Assembly: GCA_964596105.1 (NCBI GenBank)
Contig: CAZQRT010000072.1
Location: 1-5,893, forward strand
DNA: 5,893 bases
Direction of reading: 5' to 3'
From: CAJUOR01 sp964596105
Lineage (GTDB): Bacteria; Bacillota_I; Bacilli_A; Erysipelotrichales; Coprobacillaceae
The position numbers were made by a program, and so were the translations under genes. The notes beneath the pieces are model-generated. The model saw nothing but the letters and a program-made list of their open reading frames with translations. It was not told the origin of the DNA and made no database searches. This document shows positions 1 through 5,893 of the stretch, piece after piece. Each line of letters opens with the position of its first letter. The first letter of the stretch is position 1.

Positions 1-266
1 GCATTAGAAAGGCTGCTGCAAGTCCGTGTCAGAAAGCTGCTGGCAATCCCCACACGGGGAAAGGGGGCAAGAAACAAATAAATCATTATCTTGGAAAGAG
101 CGGTTTACAGAAATGCAGACTGCTTTTTAGATTTTCTCTTTCTTATACTATTCATAACTATGCACGAAGAGCCACAATTCCATCATATTTCCACCTGTTT
201 CTATATTGCCTCATAACAAGAGCTTTCACAATGGTTTTGCGCGTTTTTAAAAATAGTTGCTGACTT
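1..266. other. Left-edge region without a recognisable gene
   Basis: No recognisable protein or RNA gene is visible here. In the first plus-strand frame an open stretch enters from the window edge and stops at TAA 79-81, giving a basic tail ending in the residues RGKGARNK. A hairpin with a T-run follows about 15 bases later, so this may be the end of a convergent plus-strand gene. The third plus-strand frame is also open, up to a TGA at 261-263, but its inferred residues look like random translation, and the only ATG in it is at 231. A short perfect hairpin (TCCCC-ACAC-GGGGA, 47-60) occurs once and is not part of a repeat array. From about 130 to 266 the sequence is AT-rich and featureless. 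Confidence 0.4.
95..128 (+). terminator. Possible weak rho-independent terminator of a convergent plus-strand gene
   Basis: The stem AGCGGTTT (99-106) pairs with AGACTGCT (117-124) around a 10-base loop, with two G-U pairs. It runs into TTTTT (124-128), and the A-rich bases from 95 can pair with the T-run. It lies about 15 bases after the TAA at 79-81. The G-U pairs and long loop make it weak, so it is a candidate only. It would suit a plus-strand gene that ends at the left edge and faces the phosphate transporter gene. Confidence 0.35.
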
Positions 267-294
267 AAAAAGGCAGCCCGCTTTCCGGACTGCC
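267..294 (-). terminator. Rho-independent terminator of the Na/Pi cotransporter gene
   Basis: Read on the minus strand, GGCAGTCCG pairs with CGGGCTGCC over 9 bp (one G-U pair) around the loop GAAAG, and TTTTT follows directly. The hairpin begins 23 bases after the stop codon of the Na/Pi cotransporter gene. On the plus strand there is no T-run after the hairpin, so it should work in one direction only. It closes the monocistronic unit. Confidence 0.88.
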
Positions 295-317
295 CTTATC
301 ATCAATTAAAGAATTTT

Positions 318-1994
318 TCATGAAACCGCAAGCTTCTCTTGAACCTCATCCAGGACCTGATACTCAATACGATTCGAGCGCAATTCACTGGCAATATTCA
401 AAGCGTGATCCCCGATCCTCTCAAAGTCCACCAGAATCTCCGAATACAACAGGCTGGAAGCCTGGGAAAGCTCCCCGGACTGCATTCTTTTCACCAGACC
501 GTCGCGATATTCCCGCGTCATCTCTTTGATGATATCTTCCATCTTCTGCACCGAGAGCTTCTGATGCTTGGTATCCATGCCCTCAAAGAAAACCGAAAGA
601 ATCTCGATACAAATATTCTTCATCGCGAAGATTTCCTCAATGGTATCCTCATTAAAGTTAATATTCTCTTCCTTCTCCCTCAAGGAATACTCCGCGATAT
701 TCAAAGAGTGATCCGCGATCCTCTCGACATTGGCGCAAATCGTAATGTAGCTGGCAATTCGCTTCATGTTAGCGGGGTTGGTTTCAAACGGCAGGAAATT
801 AGAAATCGACTTCGATATTTCCTTGTTCAAATAATGCACATAATCCGTGGAATAATGAACTTCGTCAATCTTGTCCGTGTCCTTCTCCAAAAGCGTGTTG
901 AACCCGTCAATCAGATTGTTGCGCGCCATCGCCAGCATTCTCAATAACTCATTCTGCAACTCGGCCAGATAGATTTCCGAAGAACCCAGACGCCGCTGCT
1001 GACGACCCAGTAAAGGCTGCAAGTACTTGAGATGCATAGCCTCGGTTTTCTCGTGAGGCTTCTCCGGCAGAATAATCATCGCGATCTTGACTAGAACCTT
1101 GTCAAAAGGCAAAAGCATCAGACTGGTCGCGACATTGAAGATCGTATGCATGTTCGCGATCTGCGTCGCCGGACGCGTCGGCGTTAAACTGGCCACAAAA
1201 TCTGTCAGCGGTGTGAACATGCAGATTAACGTAAAGACGACAGTACCGATAATATTGAAAAGCAAGTGAATGATGGTAGTCCGCTTCGCGTTGCGCTTCG
1301 CCCCGATAGAAGCCAGTAAAGCCGTCACACAGGTACCGATATTCTGACCGAACAAAACATAGACCGCCGTATCCAGACTAACGACGCCATTCACCGCCAG
1401 AGCCTGCATGATACCGATCGACGCCGCCGAAGACTGAATGATCGCGGTAAAGCCCGCGCCCACTAAAATGCCCACCAGCGGATTTCTAAAGTTCTGGACA
1501 ATCTCGATAAACTGCGGCGAGTCCCGTAACGGCTCCATGGCCCCGCTCATCATATCCATACCGATGAAAAGAACCCCCAGCCCGGTTAAAATCGCCCCGA
1601 ACGGACGCAGCTTCGGCTTCTTGATGAACATCAGAATGATGACCCCGACCATAGCCAGGACCGGCGCCAGCATGCTCACATCCAGCGCGATTAACTGTCC
1701 GGTGACGGTCGTACCGATATTGGCACCCATGATTATCCAGACCGCCTGCCTGAGCGTCATCATGCCGGAATTGACAAATCCGACAACCATGACCGTCGTA
1801 GCCGAGCTCGACTGCACAAGCATGGTAATGCCCGCCCCGACCAGAAGGGCAATCCAACGATTACTGGTCAGCTTTTCCAGAATGGTCTTCATCTTGTCGC
1901 CGGCCGCTTCTTCCATACCGGTGCTAGTCAGCTGCATTCCATACAAAAACAAAGCCAGGCCGCCGATCAGCTGCAGCACGTTTTCAATGCCCAT
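318..1994 (-). CDS. Na+/phosphate cotransporter family protein with C-terminal PhoU domain
   Basis: This encodes a 558-aa inner-membrane protein of the Na/Pi cotransporter family (NptA/YjbB type), predicted to move inorganic phosphate with sodium. About 310 hydrophobic residues hold two related modules. The first has QSSSATT (61-67) and GANIGTT (90-96), the second QSSAAS (187-192) and GQNIGTC (216-222); this repeated QSS/NIGT pattern is the family hallmark. The conserved IANMHTIFN...LLPF segment lies at 279-297. Residues of about 340-545 form a helical PhoU-like domain with two metal-binding-type motifs, ERIADHSLN (424-432) and ERIGDHALN (525-533). The ATG at 1994 is chosen over in-frame upstream TTG and ATG codons because AAAGGAG lies 9 bases before it and the hydrophobic N-terminus starts there. 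The gene is monocistronic, with its own promoter and terminator. Family is certain; substrate and direction are inferred, because some members are proposed to export phosphate or to serve other roles. Confidence 0.95.
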   Translation of the reverse strand: MGIENVLQLIGGLALFLYGMQLTSTGMEEAAGDKMKTILEKLTSNRWIALLVGAGITMLVQSSSATTVMVVGFVNSGMMTLRQAVWIIMGANIGTTVTGQLIALDVSMLAPVLAMVGVIILMFIKKPKLRPFGAILTGLGVLFIGMDMMSGAMEPLRDSPQFIEIVQNFRNPLVGILVGAGFTAIIQSSAASIGIMQALAVNGVVSLDTAVYVLFGQNIGTCVTALLASIGAKRNAKRTTIIHLLFNIIGTVVFTLICMFTPLTDFVASLTPTRPATQIANMHTIFNVATSLMLLPFDKVLVKIAMIILPEKPHEKTEAMHLKYLQPLLGRQQRRLGSSEIYLAELQNELLRMLAMARNNLIDGFNTLLEKDTDKIDEVHYSTDYVHYLNKEISKSISNFLPFETNPANMKRIASYITICANVERIADHSLNIAEYSLREKEENINFNEDTIEEIFAMKNICIEILSVFFEGMDTKHQKLSVQKMEDIIKEMTREYRDGLVKRMQSGELSQASSLLYSEILVDFERIGDHALNIASELRSNRIEYQVLDEVQEKLAVS

Positions 1995-2003
1995 CGTATC
2001 AAA

Positions 2004-2010
2004 CTCCTTT
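2004..2010 (-). promoter_or_regulatory. Ribosome binding site fixing the start of the Na/Pi cotransporter gene
   Basis: AAAGGAG on the minus strand is followed by a 9-base spacer (TTTGATACG) and ATG at 1994. It is part of the purine-rich run AAAGGAAAGGAG. It decides against the in-frame ATG at 2030 and TTG at 2036, which would add 12-14 residues and lie only a few bases from the predicted transcription start. Confidence 0.85.
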
Positions 2011-2042
2011 CCTTTAAAATAGTCAAACATACACAATTCGCA

Positions 2043-2077
2043 ATTATATTATATCGGATCAACCCTTTGACCGTCAA
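2043..2077 (-). promoter_or_regulatory. Housekeeping sigma-type promoter of the Na/Pi cotransporter gene
   Basis: On the minus strand the -35 box TTGACG (2077-2072) is separated by 18 bases from a perfect -10 box TATAAT (2053-2048). A second TATAAT (2048-2043) overlaps the first but has an unsuitable 23-base spacing. An A-rich run (about 2092-2081) just upstream could act as an UP element. The predicted start near 2041 leaves a leader of about 46 bases. The promoter lies downstream of the ABC operon terminator, so the gene is transcribed separately. The -35 box overlaps the palindrome TTGAC-G-GTCAA, a possible operator. Confidence 0.8.
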
Positions 2078-2104
2078 CGCTTTTTTATGATATCACCCGA
2101 AGCC

Positions 2105-2137
2105 AAAAAAAAGATGCCCCCGGCTGGGAACATCTTT
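2105..2137 (-). terminator. Rho-independent terminator of the ABC exporter operon
   Basis: On the minus strand GATGTTCCC pairs with GGGGGCATC (two G-U pairs) around the loop AGCC, followed by eight T. The flanking A bases, including two of the TAA stop codon, extend the stem against the T-run. The hairpin starts at the stop codon of the second ABC gene, leaving no untranslated spacer. It separates the ABC operon from the phosphate transporter promoter. Confidence 0.9.
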
Positions 2138-4145
2138 AGGCGTTATCCTGCGTGTAACGCTGCAATTCATAAAGTTTCTTATAAATACCGTCATGCGCGA
2201 GCAGCTCCTGATGCGTGCCCGACTCCCGGATCCGCCCCTTGTGCATGACATAAATACAGTCGGCATGCTGGATGGTGCTGAGCCGGTGCGCCACCATGAT
2301 CGTCGTGCGGTCCTTCATCATCTTCTCCAAAGCGTCGGTAATCAAATGCTCCGTCTCGGTATCAATATTCGCGGTCGCCTCATCGAGAACCAGAATATTC
2401 GGCCGGAACGCCAGCGTGCGGGCAAAACTCAACAGCTGCCGCTGCCCCGCGGAAAGCGTCGAACCGCGCTCGCTCACCGGCTCATGATAACCGTGCGGAA
2501 GCTTCTCAATGAAACCCGCCGCGTTCACCTGATGAGCGTAATAAGAAAGATCCTCATCACTGATCTCATTACCCAGCGTGATGTTGCTCGCGATATCACC
2601 GGTAAAGATGAAGACATCCTGCTGCACCTGCCCGATCGCCTGCCGTAAAGAATGAATATCGAGATCCTTGATATCCACACCCTCAATCGTGATCCTGCCC
2701 TTCTGAATATCATAATAACGGCCGATCAGATTCAAGATCGAAGACTTGCCCGCGCCGGTCGCCCCGACAAAAGCCACCCGCTGCCCCGGCTCAATCTTAA
2801 ACGAAACATCCTTTAAGACATAATCCTCATTCTCATAAGCGAACCAGACATGATCAAACTCGATGCGTCCCAGCGGATTCTGTAAAACGACCGGATTTGC
2901 CGCCTCGGTAATCGTATTCTCCTCATCCATTAAATCGAAAATCTTCTCCGCGCTGGCAAAAGCGTTCTGCAGCGTGGAGAACTGCTCGGCGATATCCTGA
3001 ATCGGCTCAAACAGATTCGAGATGTAATTGATAAACACATACAGCGTGCCCATACTCAAAACACCCGCTAAAATATCCTTCGCGCCGACATAAATCAAAA
3101 TCGCCAGAGCCAGCTGACTGAGAATGTAAATCAGCGGACGGAAGATGGAAAAGACCGAAATCTGACGCATATTCGCCTTGTACAGCTCATCGCTTTTGAC
3201 CTTGAAAGCGTCAAACTTCATCTTCTCATTGGCGAACACCTGAATCAGCCTCATGCCGGAAATATTCTCCGACAAAAAGGTGTTCAATTCCGTGATCTTC
3301 GTCCTGATCGCGCGGTGAATGCGCCGCGAGATCGTTTTGAAGACCACCGTCAGGACAGCAATCACCGGCATCATGATAAAGCTGAACAGCGCCAGGCGCA
3401 CATTCAGCGCCAGCATCACGACCACCAGACCGACAATCTTGACAACATTTTTCACCAGCCTCGCGAGAATGTTGGCATACATCTCATTCAGCGCCTCGAC
3501 ATCATTCGTGATTCTAGTCACGATGCTGCCGACCGGATGCGTGTCAAAAAAGCGCAAAGGCAGCTCATGGACATGCTTAAACAGCTTGGCCCGGAAATTA
3601 TAGATGATATTCTGCCCCACATACTGCAAGATCATGGTCTGCCCGAAAGTGCATCCCCAGTTTAAGAACAAAACGATCGCATACATAATACCAATGTTGA
3701 TCAAGCCCTGAAAATCATCATTCCTTAAAACCTTTAATTCCTCAGAGGATAATCTCACCCCGCTTAAGCCCGCTATTTTCAGCTCTTCATCTTCCAGGAC
3801 ATAAGAATCAACCGGCGTGTCCTTCAACAAGGCGCTGTCCTTCTGACTTAAATCGGTAAAGTAGTAATACTGATCCTCATAAAGAACGAGCTGCGCCTGC
3901 TTTTCCCCGGTGCCCCTTTGCAAATACTGCCCCTTGAAATAGAGATCCGTCTTTTCCGAAACAATTTCATACGGCCGGGCATAGCCCTCGATATAATCAT
4001 CAATCGCGTCGCCGATTAAAATCGGCCGGTAAAGCTCCAGCCCGGTGACCGCCAAAACGAAGACCAGAGCGGCCGCCAAAAGCCATTTGTAAGGGGCCAT
4101 GTAGGAGAATAATCTTAAAAACACATGCTTCTGTCTGGTTTCCAT
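2136..4145 (-). CDS. Heterodimeric ABC exporter subunit with catalytic ATP site and extracellular domain (BmrD/YheH-like)
   Basis: This is a 669-aa half-transporter with an N-terminal six-helix membrane domain and a C-terminal ATPase domain. The A-loop Tyr is at 437, Walker A GATGAGKSS at 461-469, Q-loop Gln near 509, signature LSAGQ at 564-568, Walker B ILVLDE at 584-589 with catalytic Glu589, and the H-loop His at 620. The signature departs from LSGGQ, which implies that it faces the partner's degenerate site. Residues of about 45-143, between helix 1 (about 20-39) and helix 2 (about 147-168), form a polar insert expected outside the cell; it explains the length above the usual 570-600 aa. 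Length (B. subtilis BmrD is about 673 aa), position of the Glu and the insert all match BmrD/YheH. It should pair with the product of the gene just upstream and export drugs or amphipathic compounds. ATG 4145 follows GGAGG by 7 bases. Substrate is unknown. Confidence 0.95.
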   Translation of the reverse strand: METRQKHVFLRLFSYMAPYKWLLAAALVFVLAVTGLELYRPILIGDAIDDYIEGYARPYEIVSEKTDLYFKGQYLQRGTGEKQAQLVLYEDQYYYFTDLSQKDSALLKDTPVDSYVLEDEELKIAGLSGVRLSSEELKVLRNDDFQGLINIGIMYAIVLFLNWGCTFGQTMILQYVGQNIIYNFRAKLFKHVHELPLRFFDTHPVGSIVTRITNDVEALNEMYANILARLVKNVVKIVGLVVVMLALNVRLALFSFIMMPVIAVLTVVFKTISRRIHRAIRTKITELNTFLSENISGMRLIQVFANEKMKFDAFKVKSDELYKANMRQISVFSIFRPLIYILSQLALAILIYVGAKDILAGVLSMGTLYVFINYISNLFEPIQDIAEQFSTLQNAFASAEKIFDLMDEENTITEAANPVVLQNPLGRIEFDHVWFAYENEDYVLKDVSFKIEPGQRVAFVGATGAGKSSILNLIGRYYDIQKGRITIEGVDIKDLDIHSLRQAIGQVQQDVFIFTGDIASNITLGNEISDEDLSYYAHQVNAAGFIEKLPHGYHEPVSERGSTLSAGQRQLLSFARTLAFRPNILVLDEATANIDTETEHLITDALEKMMKDRTTIMVAHRLSTIQHADCIYVMHKGRIRESGTHQELLAHDGIYKKLYELQRYTQDNA

Positions 4146-4147
4146 GA

Positions 4148-5893
4148 CTATCCCTCCAGTTTCGCTTCAAGCTGCTGCCGGGTGTACAAAGCATAGAACG
4201 CCCCGTCTTCATCCGCCAGTAATTCCTGGAAGCTGCCGTACTGAACCGGCCGGCCTTCCTCTAAAACCATGATATGATCGGCAAAACGAACCGTGGAAAT
4301 GCGGTGCGCGATCATGATCACGGTCTGCTTTCTGTCCTTGAGATTCTTGATGATCTGATCCTCGGTATCGGTGTCCACCGCCGACAGGGAATCATCCATG
4401 ATCAGAATCGGGGCCGCCTTCAACAAGGCCCTGGCCAAGGCGCAGCGCTGCTTCTGCCCGCCCGACAAGGTCACGCCTCTTTCCCCGACGACCGTCTCAT
4501 ATTTCATCGGGAAATCCACGATATCATCATGAACGCAGGCGATTTTCGCGACCTGCTCGATTTCATACTGCGTCGCGTCCGGTTTGCCGAAAGCGATGTT
4601 ATTGGAAATGGTATCCGAGAACAGGTAACTGTCCTGCGGGACATAAGAAATCTCGCGCCGGATCGTCTGCAAAGGCAGCTTCTTTAACGGATGACCGTCA
4701 ATCGTAATATGACTGCCCTCCTCATCATAGACCCTAAGCAAAAGATTGACCAGAGTCGATTTGCCGGCGCCGGTTTTGCCGAGAATCGCCAGCGTCTCGC
4801 CGGGCCTTAAATGGAAACTGACATCATTCAAAGCCAGCGGGAGATCCTTGCTGTAAGCGAAAGAGAGATGATCATAAACGATGTCGCCATTTAATTTTGG
4901 AACATCGAGAACTTGCGGATCATCCTTGATTTCCGGCTCTTCCCCGAAGACCTGCGTCAGACGCTGAATAGCGGCGCGGCCCTGGGAAAAGGAGATGATG
5001 GCGTCGCCCAGCGCGATCATCGGCCATACCAGCATGCCGATGTACTGGCTGAAGGCGACAAAGCGGCCCAGGGTAATCTGAGCGGTAATGGCCAGATAAC
5101 CGCCGTAGATAATTGTTAAAATATAGGAAATTCCAATCATCACATCCAGTAAGGGATTGACGATGGCCATGAGGGTCACAACTTGCATGTTCATGGCTTT
5201 ATTGTGATCATTGATCTTTTTGAAAGACTTGTTTTGCGCTTTTTCCTGAACGAAGGCCTTGATCACGCGAGCCCCGCTGATGCTTTCCTGAACAAAATCG
5301 GAAAGCAGGGCGAAGGCGTTCTGCTTTTTGGTGAAGCGCTTTTCATAAATCTCACTGAAATAATACCCGCCAACGGCGATCAAAGCCATCGGAACCAGAG
5401 TCTTGGCTGTCAGCCGCCTGTCCACATAGACAATCATGCGGTAGAGCACCATCACGGTCATGACAACGGCGTCAAAAGCCGAGATGATGGCCGGTCCGAC
5501 GGCGTTGCGCAAAGCCTCCAGGTCATTAGTGAAGTTGGCCATCAAATCGCCGGTTTTATGACGGTTGAAGTAATTCGCCGATAATGTCTCCAGCTTGGCA
5601 AACAAATCCAGGCGAATGTCGTTTTCAATCATGCGGCTGGTACCGAAAATAAAATAGCGCCAGAAAATTCTTCCGATCGACAGCCCGACAGCCACCGCGA
5701 TCAAATAAAAAAGACACTTGATGATCCCGTTCATATCGATGGACATGGCAGCCAGACCATCGGTGATTTCCCCGGTGATCTGCGGAATGAAAAGATTCAG
5801 GTAGTCCACCAGTAACAGTGTCAGAAGTCCCAGCAGATAGCGATATTTATAGCGAAACATATACTGCCAGATAATGCTGTGCTTTTTCATCAC
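4148..5893 (-). CDS. Heterodimeric ABC exporter subunit with degenerate Walker B (BmrC/YheI-like)
   Basis: This is a 581-aa half-transporter: membrane domain about 15-300, then an ATPase domain. The A-loop Tyr is at 347, Walker A GKTGAGKST at 372-380, Q-loop Gln420, VGERG at 469-473, signature LSGGQ at 476-480, Walker B ILIMDD at 496-501 and the H-loop His at 530. Asp501 replaces the catalytic Glu, so its own ATP site should hydrolyse poorly, while its intact signature completes the partner's competent site. Length, the Asp and position ahead of a longer, extracellular-domain partner match B. subtilis BmrC/YheI (about 585 aa). The ORF reaches the window edge: it begins with GTG at 5893 and then ATG at 5890 (580 aa). 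The ribosome binding site lies outside, so the start is undecided, but the protein looks full length. Promoter and any leader control are not visible. Substrate is inferred only as drug-like. Confidence 0.94.
   Translation of the reverse strand: MMKKHSIIWQYMFRYKYRYLLGLLTLLLVDYLNLFIPQITGEITDGLAAMSIDMNGIIKCLFYLIAVAVGLSIGRIFWRYFIFGTSRMIENDIRLDLFAKLETLSANYFNRHKTGDLMANFTNDLEALRNAVGPAIISAFDAVVMTVMVLYRMIVYVDRRLTAKTLVPMALIAVGGYYFSEIYEKRFTKKQNAFALLSDFVQESISGARVIKAFVQEKAQNKSFKKINDHNKAMNMQVVTLMAIVNPLLDVMIGISYILTIIYGGYLAITAQITLGRFVAFSQYIGMLVWPMIALGDAIISFSQGRAAIQRLTQVFGEEPEIKDDPQVLDVPKLNGDIVYDHLSFAYSKDLPLALNDVSFHLRPGETLAILGKTGAGKSTLVNLLLRVYDEEGSHITIDGHPLKKLPLQTIRREISYVPQDSYLFSDTISNNIAFGKPDATQYEIEQVAKIACVHDDIVDFPMKYETVVGERGVTLSGGQKQRCALARALLKAAPILIMDDSLSAVDTDTEDQIIKNLKDRKQTVIMIAHRISTVRFADHIMVLEEGRPVQYGSFQELLADEDGAFYALYTRQQLEAKLEG
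4152..4157 (-). promoter_or_regulatory. Ribosome binding site inside the end of the first ABC gene
   Basis: GGAGGG on the minus strand overlaps the last Leu-Glu-Gly codons of the first ABC gene. It sits 7 bases (counted from GGAGG) before the ATG of the second gene, and the TAG stop lies between. Placing the site in translated sequence, with only 2 bases from stop to start, favours translational coupling and roughly matched synthesis of the two subunits. Confidence 0.85.

Noticed and set aside
47..60. Perfect hairpin TCCCC-ACAC-GGGGA resembling the stem of some CRISPR repeats
   Set aside because: It occurs once, with no second copy or spacer-like periodicity in the window, and the stem is only 5 bp.
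148..186. Tiny minus-strand frame of 12 codons (starting Met-Met-Glu-Leu) preceded by AGGTGG at 191-196
   Set aside because: It lies downstream of the phosphate transporter terminator, has no convincing promoter, and the spacing to the first ATG is only 4 bases. It is likely a chance match in AT-rich sequence.
339..947. Long open frame on the plus strand, opposite the PhoU-like part of the phosphate transporter gene
   Set aside because: It is antisense to a gene with clear family motifs. Its translation has no recognisable domain, and its openness follows from the codon pattern of the true gene.
1438..2022. Plus-strand open frame of about 194 codons opposite the membrane part of the phosphate transporter gene
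   Set aside because: It is a shadow of the real gene. The apparent Met/Pro/Thr/Ser-rich sequence is what antisense reading of hydrophobic codons yields, and no domain is recognisable.
1995..2036. Longer N-terminus of the phosphate transporter from TTG at 2036 or ATG at 2030
   Set aside because: No ribosome binding site precedes these codons, and they lie very close to the predicted transcription start. The ATG at 1994 has a strong site at proper spacing and begins the conserved hydrophobic N-terminus.
2043..2048. Second TATAAT as the working -10 box
   Set aside because: It would lie 23 bases from TTGACG, too far for a normal promoter. The first TATAAT at 18 bases fits better.
2193..2648. 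Plus-strand open frames opposite the ATPase domains of the ABC genes (also 4274-4687 and 5183-5584)
   Set aside because: All are antisense to highly conserved ABC motifs and encode nothing recognisable.

Overview
The window carries three protein-coding genes, all on the minus strand. They form two transcription units plus about 300 bases of apparently non-coding sequence at the left end. The protein families, the strong AGGAGG-like ribosome binding sites, a consensus TTGACG/TATAAT promoter and the U-tailed hairpin terminators point to a Bacillota (Firmicutes) genome of roughly balanced GC. Genus cannot be settled from this sequence.

Right part (5893 down to 2136, minus strand): two adjacent genes for half-size ABC exporters, with 2 bases between the stop of the first and the start of the second. 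The first product (581 aa) has a Walker B ending in Asp instead of the catalytic Glu, but a canonical LSGGQ signature. The second (669 aa) has the catalytic Glu but a changed signature (LSAGQ), and a roughly 95-residue insert between its first two membrane helices. These complementary defects are typical of a heterodimeric exporter with one competent and one degenerate ATP site. Sizes, gene order and the extracellular insert match Bacillus subtilis BmrC/BmrD (YheI/YheH). The pair ends at a strong terminator that starts at the stop codon.

Middle part (2135 down to 267): a 141-base gap holds that terminator and then a near-consensus promoter for the third gene. This gene encodes a 558-aa Na+/phosphate cotransporter family protein (two inverted-repeat QSS modules) fused to a C-terminal PhoU-like domain. 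It has its own terminator just after the stop codon, so it is a monocistronic unit independent of the ABC operon.

Left end (1 to 266): no gene is recognised. A short open frame running off the edge and stopping at 81, followed by a weak plus-strand hairpin and T-run, may be the tail of a convergent gene, but this is uncertain.

Overall this looks like ordinary housekeeping and accessory transport. I found no mobile element, CRISPR array, tRNA, rRNA or defence system. The most informative points are the asymmetric ATPase sites and extracellular domain of the ABC pair, and the transporter-PhoU fusion under a strong promoter that contains palindromic sequence.
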